Origin: Ensifer sp. PDNC004
GTDB taxonomy: Bacteria > Pseudomonadota > Alphaproteobacteria > Rhizobiales > Rhizobiaceae
DNA length: 64,000 nt
NCBI RefSeq assembly: GCF_016919405.1
Contig: NZ_CP070353.1
Coordinates: forward strand, 1,860,001 to 1,924,000
Reading direction: 5' to 3'
Below, in pieces: positions 8,316 to 17,678 of the stretch (positions are counted from its first letter, which is position 1; each line of letters opens with the position of its first letter). The notes under the pieces are model-generated. The model saw only the letters and a list, made by a program, of their open reading frames with translations, was not told where the DNA came from and did not search any database. The position numbers were made by a program, and so were the translations under genes.

Positions 8316-8387
8316 TTACGCCGAGGGCTGCCTCGACACCTTCACCTCTTCCATGCCCTTCACCAAGACCGAAATCTCATTAGACAT
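8316..8387 (-). CDS. Candidate 23-aa small protein
   Basis: A short ORF (MSNEISVLVKGMEEVKVSRQPSA) has AGGAAGG nine bases before its ATG, an almost ideal ribosome binding site, and a terminator-like hairpin about 55 bases after its stop. It sits in a 318-bp gap between the NUDIX gene and the oxidoreductase gene. The sequence is amphipathic with no membrane segment or signal. I do not recognise a family. The same gap on the plus strand has an unconvincing 91-codon ORF with no ribosome binding site. Confidence 0.45.
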   Translation of the reverse strand: MSNEISVLVKGMEEVKVSRQPSA

Positions 8388-8517
8388 TGGACCACCTTCC
8401 TTTCTGCTCGTTGCTGATGATTTGAAGGTAAGCGATCCGTCAGCGATTACAAGGGCGACGATGGTCGAAGATCGTTTTCTCGTCGCACCGCGAATTGCGG
8501 GCTGATGGTCCGAGGGA

Positions 8518-9516
8518 TCACAGGGACATGATGATCTTGCCGATATGGTCGCCCTCCTCCATCTGTCGATGGCCGTCGGCAACCGCGCTGAAGGGCAGGA
8601 CGGAATGGATGACTGGCGCGACCTTGCCTGTTTCCAGCAATGGCCAAACCTTTTCCACCAAGCCGTCGCGGATCGCCTGCTTTTCCGCCGCCGTGCGCGG
8701 GCGCAGGGCCGAACCCATGACATGCAGCCTTTTGGTCAGGATTGGCGCGATGTTCGCCGCCTCGACCTTGGCGCCGCCGAGGAAAGCGATGATCGACAGG
8801 CGGCCGTCCTTGGCGAGCGAGCCGATGTTGCGGTCGAAGTAGCGGCCGCCGACCATATCGAGAATGACATCGACGCCGCGCCCACCGGTCTCTTCGAGTA
8901 CGACCGATTTGAAGTCCTCGTCGCGATAGTTGATCGCCCGCCTGGCGCCGAGCGCTTCGCAGGCCCGACATTTCTCGGCACTCCCGGCGGTGACGAAGAC
9001 CTCGGCGCCGAAGGCCTTGGCAAGCTGGATCGCCGTCGTGCCGATGCCGCTGGAACCGCCATGGATGAGGATCGTCTCACCCGCCTTCAGGCCGGCCATG
9101 TCGAAGACATTGGCCCAGACCGTGAAGAAGGTTTCCGGCAGGGCGGCCGCCTTCACGGCGTCATAACCCCTGGGCCAGGCAAGCGCCTGGCTCGCGGGCA
9201 CTGCCGTGTATTCCGCATAGCCGCCGCCATTGGCGAGCGCGCAGACCTTGTCGCCGATCCGGAACCCTTGTGCCCCCTCGCCGAGCGCCACGACTTCACC
9301 TGCCACTTCCAGTCCGAGGATCGGGCTTGCGCCGGGCGGCGGCGGATAGTCGCCCTTGCGCTGCAAAACGTCCGGACGGTTGATGCCGGCCGCCTCCACC
9401 CGAACGAGGATGTCGCCCGGCTTGACCTCCGGCAACGGTCCTTTCTTCAGGATCATGTTTTCCGGCCCGCCCGGGGCCGGGAGGTCGACGAATTGCATTT
9501 CCGATGGAAGAGACAT
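8518..9516 (-). CDS. NAD(P)H:quinone oxidoreductase (zeta-crystallin / PIG3-like, MDR family)
   Basis: A 332-residue medium-chain dehydrogenase/reductase without structural zinc cysteines. It opens [21 protein letters not shown], has the GROES-like fold ([32 protein letters not shown]) in the first 110 residues, and the NADPH-binding motif [21 protein letters not shown] at about 150. This matches the TP53I3/PIG3-type quinone reductase subgroup. The reading frame continues far upstream of the ATG at 9516, but that ATG has GAGGTAAT upstream and gives the family length. It reduces quinones or alpha,beta-unsaturated carbonyls in the cytosol. Confidence 0.88.
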   Translation of the reverse strand: MSLPSEMQFVDLPAPGGPENMILKKGPLPEVKPGDILVRVEAAGINRPDVLQRKGDYPPPPGASPILGLEVAGEVVALGEGAQGFRIGDKVCALANGGGYAEYTAVPASQALAWPRGYDAVKAAALPETFFTVWANVFDMAGLKAGETILIHGGSSGIGTTAIQLAKAFGAEVFVTAGSAEKCRACEALGARRAINYRDEDFKSVVLEETGGRGVDVILDMVGGRYFDRNIGSLAKDGRLSIIAFLGGAKVEAANIAPILTKRLHVMGSALRPRTAAEKQAIRDGLVEKVWPLLETGKVAPVIHSVLPFSAVADGHRQMEEGDHIGKIIMSL

Positions 9517-9611
9517 GGCATTACCTCGCGAATTCTCAAGGCGCATAGGTAGCGCCGGAAACGCGAGGCGAAAAGGCTGATTGTCGCGCGGCCGGTCGTC
9601 GAGGGCGCTAC

Positions 9612-11408
9612 TCAGCCGCCGATCGCGTCCATCACCAGACCGGTCTCGCTCGCCTTGGCGCGCGACTTGATTTCGGCGATGCGGGCGCTGACGGCCTGGG
9701 CGTCGGAGAAGACGAAGCCTTCCGGCAGCCCGAGGACGGCGATCGAACAGCGCATCAGCGGAAATTCCTTCGGCGCACCATCGCGGCCGTGGCCGCTGAT
9801 GCGCCCCTCCGCCTGGTGTTCCGGCGAATAGAGCTGACAAACGTCGGAGCGGAAATCGTCGAGCAGGCGGTTCAGAACCGCCTCCAGTTCCTCCACCGAA
9901 CAGCCGCTGACGCCGACGAAAAAGTCGTCGCCGCCGACATGGCCGAGGAATTTCTCCTCACCGATGAAATGGCGCCTGAGAAGGGCGGCAAAGAGCGTGA
10001 TGGCGAGATCGCCCTTCTGGAAGCCGTAGGTATCGTTGAAGGGCTTGAAGTCGTCGAAGTCGCAATAGCAGAAATAGCGGGCATGATCGCCGTCGAGGAT
10101 CGCGTCCTGGACATAGTCGCGGATGGCGCGGTTGCCGGGCAGGCCCGTCAGCGGGTTTTGCTCCTGCGCCATCTTCAATTGCTTTTCGTTGATGATCTTC
10201 AGAAGCGACGAGGCCGAAAGCGTGCCGGCGTAGCGCATGTTCTCCGTCAGGATCAGGCAATCGCTGCCGTCCATGCCGGCGAAGATCTTCAGCATCTCAT
10301 CGGCTGGCGTGTCGAGGTCGGCGATGGGCGCCGGGCTGGCGAAATGCGAGATCCGCCGCTGGTAGATCCGGTTTTTGAGAAGATCACGACCGAAAGGGTG
10401 ATAGATCAGCTCCTTGACGTGATATTCGTGCAGGATGCCGCGCGGCTCGCCATTGGCATTCAGGACCGGGAAGAAGCCCTGGCGCGGATTGCGCCGGAAG
10501 AGATCGAAGACGGAATCGAGCTCGTCGCTCTCGCGAACGGTCGGCAGTTGCTCGATCTGCTTGCGGATCAGGATACCGTCGAGCGAAGACGAGGACCGCC
10601 GGCTGACAACGCTCTGATCGAGATGCGGATAGGCGGGCAGAAGCTCGCTCAGATGCGTCGTCGGCCGAGCAACGTAATAGCCCTGCACCAGATCGCAGCC
10701 GAGGTCGCGGCAGGTGAGGAATTCCGCCTCGGTCTCGACGCCTTCGGCAATCACCCGCGTGCCAAGCACATGGGCGGTGTTGACCGTGTGGCGGACCAGA
10801 TGGCGCTTGCGGGCATCGGCCTCGATGCCGGAGATGAAATGCCTGTCGATCTTCACATAATCGACCGGCTGGTCGCAGAGCAGCTTCAGCCCGTTGAAGC
10901 CGGCGCCGAAATCGTCAATCGCCAGCTTGAAGCCGGCAAGGCGGAGATCGCGCACGAGGGCCGAGAAATCCGGCATCTTGCCGCCATCGAAGCGCTCGGA
11001 AAGCTCGAAACAGAGTGCCGACGGGGCGATGTTGGCACGCTTCAGGTGGTTGACGAGGCGTTCGACAATGTCGCCTTCGCCGCCGACAAGGCGCGAGTCG
11101 AAATTGAGAAAGAGCGTGCGGGCGGAATGATCCGGCAGCGTCGCAAAGCCGGCGACGGCGCGACTGTTGATCATATGCTCGAGCGCCAGCAGTTGCCCCT
11201 CTTCTTCCGCCTTGTCGAGCAGTTCCAGCGGCGAGGCAAAGCCGAGTTTCTGGAAGCCGCGCATCAGGGATTCGTAGCCGAAGACGGTGCCGGTCGCCGC
11301 TTCTGCGATCGGCTGGAAGGCGGTTTCGATCACCAGCTTGGCGAGCGTTACGATCTGGTCGTCGCCGAACCGGCGCAACGAGAGAATTTCGGCGGGGGCG
11401 GCGGACAT
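9612..11408 (-). CDS. EAL-CBS-GGDEF c-di-GMP signalling protein
   Basis: A cytosolic protein of about 598 residues, starting [17 protein letters not shown] at ATG 11408 (CTGGAG upstream). Residues about 20-265 are an EAL domain with the expected catalytic positions: ESL at 46-48, ELSE, DDFGAG, VKID, EGVE and QGYYVARP. Residues about 285-400 look like a CBS pair ([34 protein letters not shown]). The C-terminus is a GGDEF domain whose active-site motif reads GGDDF near residue 493. The EAL half looks competent for c-di-GMP hydrolysis. Whether the Glu-to-Asp GGDDF site still makes c-di-GMP is unclear. The N-terminus could extend upstream, since the frame is open to 11594. Confidence 0.88.
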   Translation of the reverse strand: MSAAPAEILSLRRFGDDQIVTLAKLVIETAFQPIAEAATGTVFGYESLMRGFQKLGFASPLELLDKAEEEGQLLALEHMINSRAVAGFATLPDHSARTLFLNFDSRLVGGEGDIVERLVNHLKRANIAPSALCFELSERFDGGKMPDFSALVRDLRLAGFKLAIDDFGAGFNGLKLLCDQPVDYVKIDRHFISGIEADARKRHLVRHTVNTAHVLGTRVIAEGVETEAEFLTCRDLGCDLVQGYYVARPTTHLSELLPAYPHLDQSVVSRRSSSSLDGILIRKQIEQLPTVRESDELDSVFDLFRRNPRQGFFPVLNANGEPRGILHEYHVKELIYHPFGRDLLKNRIYQRRISHFASPAPIADLDTPADEMLKIFAGMDGSDCLILTENMRYAGTLSASSLLKIINEKQLKMAQEQNPLTGLPGNRAIRDYVQDAILDGDHARYFCYCDFDDFKPFNDTYGFQKGDLAITLFAALLRRHFIGEEKFLGHVGGDDFFVGVSGCSVEELEAVLNRLLDDFRSDVCQLYSPEHQAEGRISGHGRDGAPKEFPLMRCSIAVLGLPEGFVFSDAQAVSARIAEIKSRAKASETGLVMDAIGG

Positions 11409-11627
11409 GCCGGGCTCCAGAAATATGGGACGGACGGTCGAACGCCGGCAGCATGGCCAGCAAGCGTCAACGAAGTCTTTCCCCATTATGAAGCTTTGAT
11501 GAAAGCTATGTGAAGCGGCAACTGCGCCAATCAGATGCGAACACTCTAATAAAATCAGTAGTTTCATGAGCAAGTCCTGTGATCGGTCGGCCATCTGCGC
11601 AATGTTGACCGTCGAGCCAGGATGGCA

Positions 11628-12062
11628 TCAGCCGAGAACGAGCAATGCCAGGTATCCGGCACCGATAACAAGGCAGAGCGGACCGTAGATGCGACGGTCG
11701 AGCGTCACGAAGGGCTCCGTGCCGTGGCGCTGGTGAAAGGCGGTGGTGAAGGCCAGGAGACCACGGGCGACGAAGACGGCGGCAAGCCCCGCAAGGCCGC
11801 CATAGGCAAGGACCGGTGGCAACATGTCGGCAGAAACGGGTGTCACCGACAATGGCAGGATCGCTGCCGCAAAGAGCAGTGCGACGACGACCAGCGTCAG
11901 CCAGGCCGGCGGCATCACCGTCCGGTGCTTCGTGCCGACCACCGTGCGCACCAGCGTCTCCTCGTCGTCACAGGGCCAAAGTCCGCCGAACGCCCAGTAG
12001 GCATGCAGCCCGGCGATACCGGAAAGGACGAGGAAAAGCAGGATCGCGATTGCCGTCGACAT
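11628..12062 (-). CDS. DUF3995 membrane protein
   Basis: A 144-residue protein with four hydrophobic helices, starting MSTAIAILLFLVLSGIAGLHAYWAFGGLWP at ATG 12062; the HAYWAFGG-WP pattern in the first helix is typical of DUF3995. No function is established for the family. It is separated by 34 bases from another small membrane protein gene on the same strand, and both lie divergent from a TetR regulator, so they probably form one operon under that regulator. Confidence 0.75.
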   Translation of the reverse strand: MSTAIAILLFLVLSGIAGLHAYWAFGGLWPCDDEETLVRTVVGTKHRTVMPPAWLTLVVVALLFAAAILPLSVTPVSADMLPPVLAYGGLAGLAAVFVARGLLAFTTAFHQRHGTEPFVTLDRRIYGPLCLVIGAGYLALLVLG

Positions 12063-12096
12063 GATGGGTTCCTTGCTTGCCTGTCGGCGAACCGCC

Positions 12097-12498
12097 TCAG
12101 GCGGCCATGGTTGACGGAGACCCTTTGTCCGAGCGCACGCCGATCGCCGCGAGCGCGGCCATGAGGAGAAAGGCCGCCCATTGCGGCGTGGTCGAGAGAG
12201 AGCCGAGATAGGCAAGGCCGTAACCGATGAAGAGCACCGCATAGGCGAGATATTGCACGATCACCGCAGCGGCGAGCGGCACACGGTAACGTCCGTTCAC
12301 GCCGGCAAACAGTAGGGCGAGACTGTTGATCAGGAGGATGGCGCTCGTCGCGTGCCAGAGAAGCGAGACATAGGTCTTAAGCAGCGCCGACGGGCTGCTT
12401 GCAAGCAGAGGCACATGCACCTCCGGTCCGCCGGCAAAGAGATGAATGCCCGTTGTCGCCAGGGACAGGGTGCCCGCTGCCAGAAGCCATTTGCTCAT
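12097..12498 (-). CDS. Small integral membrane protein, TetR-divergent
   Basis: The 133-residue protein has four predicted membrane helices, beginning MSKWLLAAGTLSLATTGIHLFAGGPEVHVPLL; the first helix contains a His in a GIHLFAGG segment. I recognise it only as a conserved small membrane protein, not a named family. It starts at ATG 12498, 83 bases from the ATG of the divergent TetR gene. Two palindromic sites sit between the two starts, so expression is probably TetR-controlled together with the DUF3995 gene. Confidence 0.75.
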   Translation of the reverse strand: MSKWLLAAGTLSLATTGIHLFAGGPEVHVPLLASSPSALLKTYVSLLWHATSAILLINSLALLFAGVNGRYRVPLAAAVIVQYLAYAVLFIGYGLAYLGSLSTTPQWAAFLLMAALAAIGVRSDKGSPSTMAA

Positions 12499-12519
12499 GC
12501 GTTCGCCTCCAATTGTCGC

Positions 12520-12574
12520 CATACGGTAGCGTATGTACGCCACCTGGTTGCATCCGTCAATACGGTGGCGTATG
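12520..12574. promoter_or_regulatory. Twin palindromic operators between divergent TetR and membrane-protein genes
   Basis: CATACGGTAGCGTATG (12520-12535) is a perfect dyad (CATACG/CGTATG around GTAG). AATACGGTGGCGTATG (12559-12574) repeats it with one mismatch at each outer edge. The two centres are 39 bases apart. The second ends seven bases before the TetR ATG and the first is 22 bases before the other gene's ATG. This is the classic layout for an autoregulated TetR repressor controlling a divergent operon. Confidence 0.75.
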
Positions 12575-12581
12575 GAATCAT

Positions 12582-13157
12582 ATGGCAACAAAAAACACCC
12601 TGACGAGCGATGATTGGATCAAGGCTGCCTTCCGCGCACTGACGACGGGCGGCGTGCAGGCGATCCGCGCCGAGGCGATTGCCCGCGACCTGAAGGTCAG
12701 CAAGGGTTCCTTCTATTGGCATTTCAAGGATGTGCCCGACCTGAAGGCAAAGATGCTTGCCCACTGGGCGCGCGAAGCGACAGACGCGATCATCGCGGAA
12801 ATCGAAGCCTTGGAAGTACCGGCGCAAGAGCGATTGCGGTTGCTGGTACATGCCGCAACCGACGAACGCAGCCTTCCCTATGGCGGCTTGCTGACGGACG
12901 GCGCGGTCCGCGAATGGGCGCGCTTCGACGCCATGGCCGCGACGACCCTTAAGTCCGTCGACGAAAGCCGCCTCGGCTACATTGCCGTCCTGCTCGGTGA
13001 TTGCGGATTTTCGTCAGATGAGAGCCGCAGCGGCGCCAGCGCGCTCTATGGCGCGCTGATCGGGCTTGAGGCACTCGCCGCGAGCGGCCTTGCCGATCTT
13101 CGCGGCGACCTGCTCCGGCTGCTCGAGGCGCTGCTTGGCAGCAGCACCCCGCGCTAA
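12582..13157 (+). CDS. TetR/AcrR-family transcriptional regulator
   Basis: The 191-residue protein opens MATKNTLTSDDWIKAAFRALTTGG with the TetR HTH in residues about 10-57 (IRAEAIARDLKVSKGSFYWHFKDVPDLKAKML), then a variable helical ligand domain. The start at 12582 is chosen because upstream residues do not resemble the family and because the operator lies immediately before it. No clear Shine-Dalgarno is seen, so the message may be leaderless or nearly so. It probably represses itself and the divergent membrane-protein operon; the ligand is unknown. Confidence 0.9.
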   Translation: MATKNTLTSDDWIKAAFRALTTGGVQAIRAEAIARDLKVSKGSFYWHFKDVPDLKAKMLAHWAREATDAIIAEIEALEVPAQERLRLLVHAATDERSLPYGGLLTDGAVREWARFDAMAATTLKSVDESRLGYIAVLLGDCGFSSDESRSGASALYGALIGLEALAASGLADLRGDLLRLLEALLGSSTPR

Positions 13158-13708
13158 ACTCCACCCTTGGCCAGAACGCCGAAGGCGATCAGAGACAGGC
13201 CCTGCATGACAAGGTCAACGGCGAGGAACAGGCCGAGGATCCAGAGGCTGTTGACCGGCCAGCCAGCGGCGATGATCAGGCCGGCCACAAGCGTGACCAG
13301 GCCGCCAAGCGCCACCCATCCCCAGCCCTGCAGCGGCCTGAGCTTCAGGCCGACCCAAATGCGAAAGCATCCGGCGACGATCAAGGCGACCGCCATGATA
13401 AAGGTGAGGAAGGACGAGGCAAGCACGGGGTTGATGAAGGCAAAGAGGCCGGCGATCGTGTAGCAGGCACCGCTCAGGCCCCAGTAGAGCACGCTGTCCC
13501 AGCCCTTCACCTGAAAGGCATGGGCGAGATTGAACAGCCCGCCGACCAGCATGATGATCCCGACATAATAGACGGACGCGACCGTCGCCATCAGCAGATT
13601 GCCGAAGGCAAGGCCGCCGCACATGATCAACAGCACGCCGAGGGCGACGAACCACCCCCATTTACCGGCAACCGCTGACTTGTCGGCTCGATCGAATGCG
13701 TGGGTCAT
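13154..13708 (-). CDS. HdeD-family membrane protein
   Basis: A 184-residue protein with six hydrophobic helices. GKWGWFVALGVLLIMCGGLAF and the repeated pattern in the second and third helix pairs (GIIMLVGGLFNLAHAF; LIVAGCFRIWVGLKLR) match DUF308/HdeD proteins. In E. coli, HdeD takes part in acid resistance at high cell density; the rhizobial role is not established. The ATG at 13708 gives the family length; an upstream ATG would add a hydrophilic leader. Its 3' end overlaps the TetR 3' end by four bases, and it is divergent from betI. Confidence 0.82.
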   Translation of the reverse strand: MTHAFDRADKSAVAGKWGWFVALGVLLIMCGGLAFGNLLMATVASVYYVGIIMLVGGLFNLAHAFQVKGWDSVLYWGLSGACYTIAGLFAFINPVLASSFLTFIMAVALIVAGCFRIWVGLKLRPLQGWGWVALGGLVTLVAGLIIAAGWPVNSLWILGLFLAVDLVMQGLSLIAFGVLAKGGV

Positions 13709-13802
13709 CTCAACCTCCAGCCCTTTGCAACGCGAGATCGCTAACGCGGGGATTGAGCCGGATTTCTGCACAAAAGGAAAGCGAAAACACTGCTGATTTT
13801 TA

Positions 13803-13822
13803 TTGATTGATGAGTCAATCAA
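13803..13822. promoter_or_regulatory. Candidate BetI operator
   Basis: TTGATTGA (13803-13810) and TCAATCAA (13815-13822) are perfect reverse complements around TGAG, 32 bases before the betI ATG and in an AT-rich promoter stretch. The position and dyad symmetry fit autorepression by BetI, which represses bet genes in the absence of choline in E. coli and S. meliloti. It could also affect the divergent hdeD-like gene. Confidence 0.65.
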
Positions 13823-13854
13823 AAATAGACTGATCATCGTCAAGGGAGAGACGG

Positions 13855-14457
13855 ATGCCGAAGGTCGGGATGGAACCGGTGCGCCGCAAGGCGCTGGTAG
13901 ACGCAGCGCTACGCGTGATCGGCGACCAGGGCACGCTTGCCGTCACCATGTCCGAAATCGCCCGTCACGCCGGCGTTTCCCCTGCCCTTGCCCACCACTA
14001 TTTCGGCAGCAAGGAACAATTGCTGATCGAGACCATCCGCAGCCTTCTACGGCAATTGCGCGACGACACGGTGACGGCGCTCCGCGCAGTCGTGAGCCCG
14101 CGCGAAAGACTGAGCGCGCTCATCCGCGTCTCCTTCCAGGCAAGCCAGTTCGCCCCTGATACGATCGCCGCATGGCTTGCCTTTTACTCGGAAGCGCAGC
14201 GCTCGGAAGAGGTGCGGCGGCTGCTCGTGGTCTATGCCCGGCGGCTGCGCTCCAATTTGCTGGCGAGCCTCAAGACGCTTTGTGCCGACGATGACGCGGA
14301 ACGCATCGCCGAAGGCGCAGCTGCGATGATCGACGGGCTCTATATCCGCCAGAGTCTGCGCTCCGCGCCGATCAGCATCGAAGCCTCGATCGCGCTCACC
14401 GAAGACTACGTCACCTCGCACATCGATCGGCTCACATACCGGGGAACGGCCGCATGA
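13855..14457 (+). CDS. betI: BetI, choline-responsive repressor of the bet operon
   Basis: A 200-residue TetR-family protein starting MPKVGMEPVRRKALVDAALRVIGDQG, with the HTH segment MSEIARHAGVSPALAHHYFGSKEQLL typical of BetI. The name is supported by context: its stop overlaps the betC start (ATGA), and betB and betA follow. BetI represses bet genes and is relieved by choline. The ribosome binding site is AGGGAGA, seven bases upstream. A dyad at 13803-13822 is the probable binding site. Confidence 0.95.
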   Translation: MPKVGMEPVRRKALVDAALRVIGDQGTLAVTMSEIARHAGVSPALAHHYFGSKEQLLIETIRSLLRQLRDDTVTALRAVVSPRERLSALIRVSFQASQFAPDTIAAWLAFYSEAQRSEEVRRLLVVYARRLRSNLLASLKTLCADDDAERIAEGAAAMIDGLYIRQSLRSAPISIEASIALTEDYVTSHIDRLTYRGTAA

Positions 14458-15989
14458 CCGCAAGACCGAACATCCTGATCATCATGGTCGACCAGCTGAA
14501 CGGAACGTTCTTTCCGGACGGACCGGCCGCGTTCCTGCATGCGCCACACCTGAAAGCGCTCGCGGCCCGTTCGGCCCGCTTCCGCAACAATTACACTTCG
14601 TCGCCGCTCTGCGCCCCTGCCCGCGCCTCGTTCATGGCCGGGCAATTGCCGAGCCGCACCCGCGTCTACGACAACGCCGCCGAGTACCAGTCCTCGATCC
14701 CGACCTATGCACACCACCTGCGCCGTGCCGGCTATTACACGGCACTGTCGGGCAAGATGCACTTCGTCGGGCCGGATCAGTTGCACGGCTTCGAGGAGCG
14801 GCTGACGACCGACATCTACCCGGCCGATTTCGGTTGGACCCCGGACTATCGCAAGCCCGGCGAGCGCATCGACTGGTGGTATCATAATCTCGGCTCGGTC
14901 ACCGGCGCCGGCGTCGCCGAGATCACCAACCAGATGGAATATGACGACGAGGTCGCCTTCCTCGCCAACCAGAAGCTCTACCAGCTTTCGCGCGAGAACG
15001 ACGATACGGAACGCCGCCCCTGGTGCCTGACGGTTTCGTTCACCCATCCGCACGACCCTTACGTGGCGCGCAAGAAGTTCTGGGATCTCTACGAGGGTTG
15101 CGAGCACCTGCTGCCCGAGATCGGCATGCTGCCGGAGGATCGGCAGGATCCGCATTCCAAGCGCATCATGCATTCCTGCGACTATGTCAATTTCGACTTG
15201 ACGGAAGACAATGTCCGTCGCTCGCGCCGGGCCTATTTCGCCAACATCTCCTATCTCGACGAGAAGGTCGGCGAGCTGATCGACACGCTGACGCGCACCC
15301 GCATGCTCGACGACACGCTAATCCTCTTCTGCTCGGATCACGGCGACATGCTCGGCGAGCGCGGCCTTTGGTTCAAGATGAACTTCTTCGAGGGTTCGGC
15401 CCGCGTACCGCTGATGGTCGCCGGCCCCGGCGTCGCGCCCGGCCTGCATCTGGCGCCGACCTCCAATGTCGACGTGGCGCCGACGCTTGCCGATCTCGCC
15501 GGCATTTCGATGGATGAGGTCAAGCCCTGGACCGACGGCATCAGCCTTGTGTCCATGATCAACGGCGAGGAGCGCTCAGAGCCGGTGCTGATGGAGTATG
15601 CGGCAGAGGCCTCCTACGCACCACTCGTCGCCATTCGCGAAGGCAAGTGGAAGTACATCCACTGCGCGCTCGATCCCGACCAGCTCTACGATCTCGAAGC
15701 CGACCCGCTGGAACTGAAGAATCTGGCTGCCGATCCAGAGACGCCGGTCCAGGCCGCGACCTTGCAGGCGTTTCGCGACATGTGCGCCGCCCACTGGGAC
15801 ATGGAGGCCTTCGACGCCGCCGTGCGCGAAAGCCAGGCCCGGCGTTGGGTGGTCTATGAGGCGCTTCGAAACGGCGCCTACTATCCATGGGATCACCAGC
15901 CGCTGCAGAAGGCATCCGAGCGCTACATGCGCAACCACATGAACCTCGACAATCTCGAGGAATCCAAACGCTATCCGCGAGGAGAATAA
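14454..15989 (+). CDS. betC: BetC, choline sulfatase
   Basis: A 511-residue sulfatase that hydrolyses choline-O-sulfate to choline and sulfate in the cytosol. The maturation motif C-x-P-x-R is at Cys53 ([13 protein letters not shown]); this cysteine is converted to formylglycine. Metal ligands are expected in IMVDQLNG (Asp13) and in [14 protein letters not shown]. The C-terminal YPWDHQP segment is typical of choline sulfatases. It is translationally coupled to betI (four-base overlap). BetC lets rhizobia use choline-O-sulfate as osmoprotectant precursor and as C, N and S source. Confidence 0.95.
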   Translation: MTARPNILIIMVDQLNGTFFPDGPAAFLHAPHLKALAARSARFRNNYTSSPLCAPARASFMAGQLPSRTRVYDNAAEYQSSIPTYAHHLRRAGYYTALSGKMHFVGPDQLHGFEERLTTDIYPADFGWTPDYRKPGERIDWWYHNLGSVTGAGVAEITNQMEYDDEVAFLANQKLYQLSRENDDTERRPWCLTVSFTHPHDPYVARKKFWDLYEGCEHLLPEIGMLPEDRQDPHSKRIMHSCDYVNFDLTEDNVRRSRRAYFANISYLDEKVGELIDTLTRTRMLDDTLILFCSDHGDMLGERGLWFKMNFFEGSARVPLMVAGPGVAPGLHLAPTSNVDVAPTLADLAGISMDEVKPWTDGISLVSMINGEERSEPVLMEYAAEASYAPLVAIREGKWKYIHCALDPDQLYDLEADPLELKNLAADPETPVQAATLQAFRDMCAAHWDMEAFDAAVRESQARRWVVYEALRNGAYYPWDHQPLQKASERYMRNHMNLDNLEESKRYPRGE

Positions 15990-15990
15990 G

Positions 15991-17454
15991 ATGAAAGCCC
16001 AACCGCAAGCCTCGCACTTCATCGACGGCGAATATGTCGAGGACATCGCCGGTACCGTCATCGAGAGCATCTACCCGGCGACCGGCGAAGTCATCGCGCG
16101 GCTGCACGCCGCAACGCCCGCCATCGTCGAAAAGGCGATTGCGGCGGCCAAGCGCGCCCAGCCGGAATGGGCAGCGCTGAGCCCGACCGCCCGCGGCCGT
16201 ATCCTCAAGCGCGCCGCCGAGATCATGCGCGCGCGCAACCGCGAGCTCTCCGAGCTTGAAACGCTCGACACCGGCAAGCCCATCCAGGAGACGATCGTCG
16301 CCGACCCGACCTCGGGCGCCGACAGTTTCGAGTTCTTCGGCGGCGTCATCGCCACCGCCCTTAACGGCGACTACATCCCGCTCGGCGGCGACTTCGCCTA
16401 TACCAAGCGCGTGCCGCTCGGCGTCTGTGTCGGAATCGGCGCCTGGAACTATCCGCAGCAGATCGCCTGCTGGAAAGGCGCCCCGGCGCTTGCCGCCGGC
16501 AACGCCATGGTCTTCAAGCCCTCGGAAAACACGCCGCTCGGCGCGCTGAAGATCGCCGAGATCCTCGTCGAGGCCGGCCTGCCGAAGGGCCTCTACAATG
16601 TCATCCAAGGCGACCGCACAACCGGCCCGCTGCTCGTCAATCATCCTGACGTCGCCAAGGTGTCGCTGACCGGCTCGGTGCCAACAGGCAAGAAGGTGGC
16701 CGGCGCGGCCGCGGCCGAACTCAAGCACGTCACCATGGAACTCGGCGGCAAGTCGCCGCTGATCGTCTTCGACGACGCCGATCTCGAAAGCGCCATCGGC
16801 GGCGCCATGCTCGGCAATTTCTATTCGACCGGACAGGTCTGCTCGAACGGCACCCGCGTCTTCGTGCAGAAGGGCATCAAGGAACAGTTCCTGACGCGGC
16901 TGAAGGCCCGCACAGAGGCGATCGTCATCGGCGACCCCATGGACGACGCGACACAGCTCGGGCCGATGGTCTCGGCGCCGCAGCGCGACAAGGTCTTCTC
17001 CTACATCGAGAAGGGCAAGGCCGAGGGCGCGCGCCTCGTGACCGGCGGCGGCATCCCGAACGCCGTCAACGCCAAGGGCACCTATATCCAGCCGACCGTC
17101 TTTGCCGACGTCACCGACGACATGACGATCGCCCGCGAAGAGATCTTCGGGCCTGTCATGTGCGTGCTCGATTTCGACGACGAGGCGGAGGTGATCGCCC
17201 GCGCCAATGCGACCGAGTTCGGTCTTTCCGCCGGCGTCTTCACCGCCGACATCACCCGCGCCCACCGTGTCGTCGACCAGATCGAAGCCGGTACGCTCTG
17301 GATCAACACCTACAATCTCTGCCCGGTGGAAATCCCCTTCGGCGGCTCGAAACAGTCAGGCTTCGGCCGCGAAAATTCGGTCGCGGCACTCAACCACTAC
17401 AGCGAGTTGAAGACCGTCTATGTCGGCATGGGGCCGGTGCAGTCACCCTATTGA
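15991..17454 (+). CDS. betB: BetB, betaine aldehyde dehydrogenase
   Basis: A 487-residue aldehyde dehydrogenase oxidising betaine aldehyde to glycine betaine with NAD(P)+. The catalytic motifs are intact: [19 protein letters not shown] near residue 150, the general-base Glu in [14 protein letters not shown], and the nucleophile Cys in [13 protein letters not shown] (about residue 286). [11 protein letters not shown] near the end matches BetB. It begins one base after betC ends, so it is surely co-transcribed with it. It is the second step in the choline to betaine route with BetA. Confidence 0.95.
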   Translation: MKAQPQASHFIDGEYVEDIAGTVIESIYPATGEVIARLHAATPAIVEKAIAAAKRAQPEWAALSPTARGRILKRAAEIMRARNRELSELETLDTGKPIQETIVADPTSGADSFEFFGGVIATALNGDYIPLGGDFAYTKRVPLGVCVGIGAWNYPQQIACWKGAPALAAGNAMVFKPSENTPLGALKIAEILVEAGLPKGLYNVIQGDRTTGPLLVNHPDVAKVSLTGSVPTGKKVAGAAAAELKHVTMELGGKSPLIVFDDADLESAIGGAMLGNFYSTGQVCSNGTRVFVQKGIKEQFLTRLKARTEAIVIGDPMDDATQLGPMVSAPQRDKVFSYIEKGKAEGARLVTGGGIPNAVNAKGTYIQPTVFADVTDDMTIAREEIFGPVMCVLDFDDEAEVIARANATEFGLSAGVFTADITRAHRVVDQIEAGTLWINTYNLCPVEIPFGGSKQSGFGRENSVAALNHYSELKTVYVGMGPVQSPY

Positions 17455-17464
17455 GATAGGGCTG

Positions 17465-17493
17465 CGGCCGCTTCTTGAGAGGCGGCCGTTTTA
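17465..17493 (+). terminator. Hairpin after betB
   Basis: CGGCCGC (17465-17471) and GCGGCCG (17482-17488) form a seven-base-pair stem with a ten-base loop followed by TTTTAT, eleven bases past the betB stop. It looks like an intrinsic terminator inside the bet cluster and could reduce or prevent readthrough into betA. Confidence 0.55.
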
Positions 17494-17495
17494 TC

Positions 17496-17620
17496 TCCCT
17501 CATCCTCGGGCGAGCGTAGCGCGTTCCGGGGATCCAGCAGCGCCGGTCGGTGGCGCACAACAGTCTTCAAGCGAAAGACGTCGCTTGGCTGGATTCCTGT
17601 CACGGGCACAGGAATGGGGG
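17496..17620. repeat. RIME-like intergenic mosaic repeat
   Basis: The stretch opens TCCCTCATCCTCGGGC, has GGGGATCCAGCAGCGCC in its first third, and ends GGCTGGATTCCTGTCACGGGCACAGGAATG. This matches the remembered layout of Rhizobium-specific intergenic mosaic elements: two imperfect palindromes, one around CCTCGGG...CCGGGGATCC and one around ATTCCTGT...ACAGGAAT. The first palindrome is degenerate here. It fills most of the 224-bp gap between betB and betA, where no gene is seen. Confidence 0.65.
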
Positions 17621-17678
17621 GCCGAAATAGCAGCGCAAGATCAGCCGGTTCTAGAGACGCTAGAGAAAGACCACGCTT

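Noticed and set aside
8230..8505. 91-codon plus-strand frame after the NUDIX gene
   Set aside because: No ribosome binding site; it runs through the terminator-like hairpin and opposite the better supported 23-codon ORF.
9789..11513. 574-codon open frame on the plus strand
   Set aside because: Antisense to the EAL-CBS-GGDEF gene; composition is a mirror of that gene's codon use and shows no family motif.
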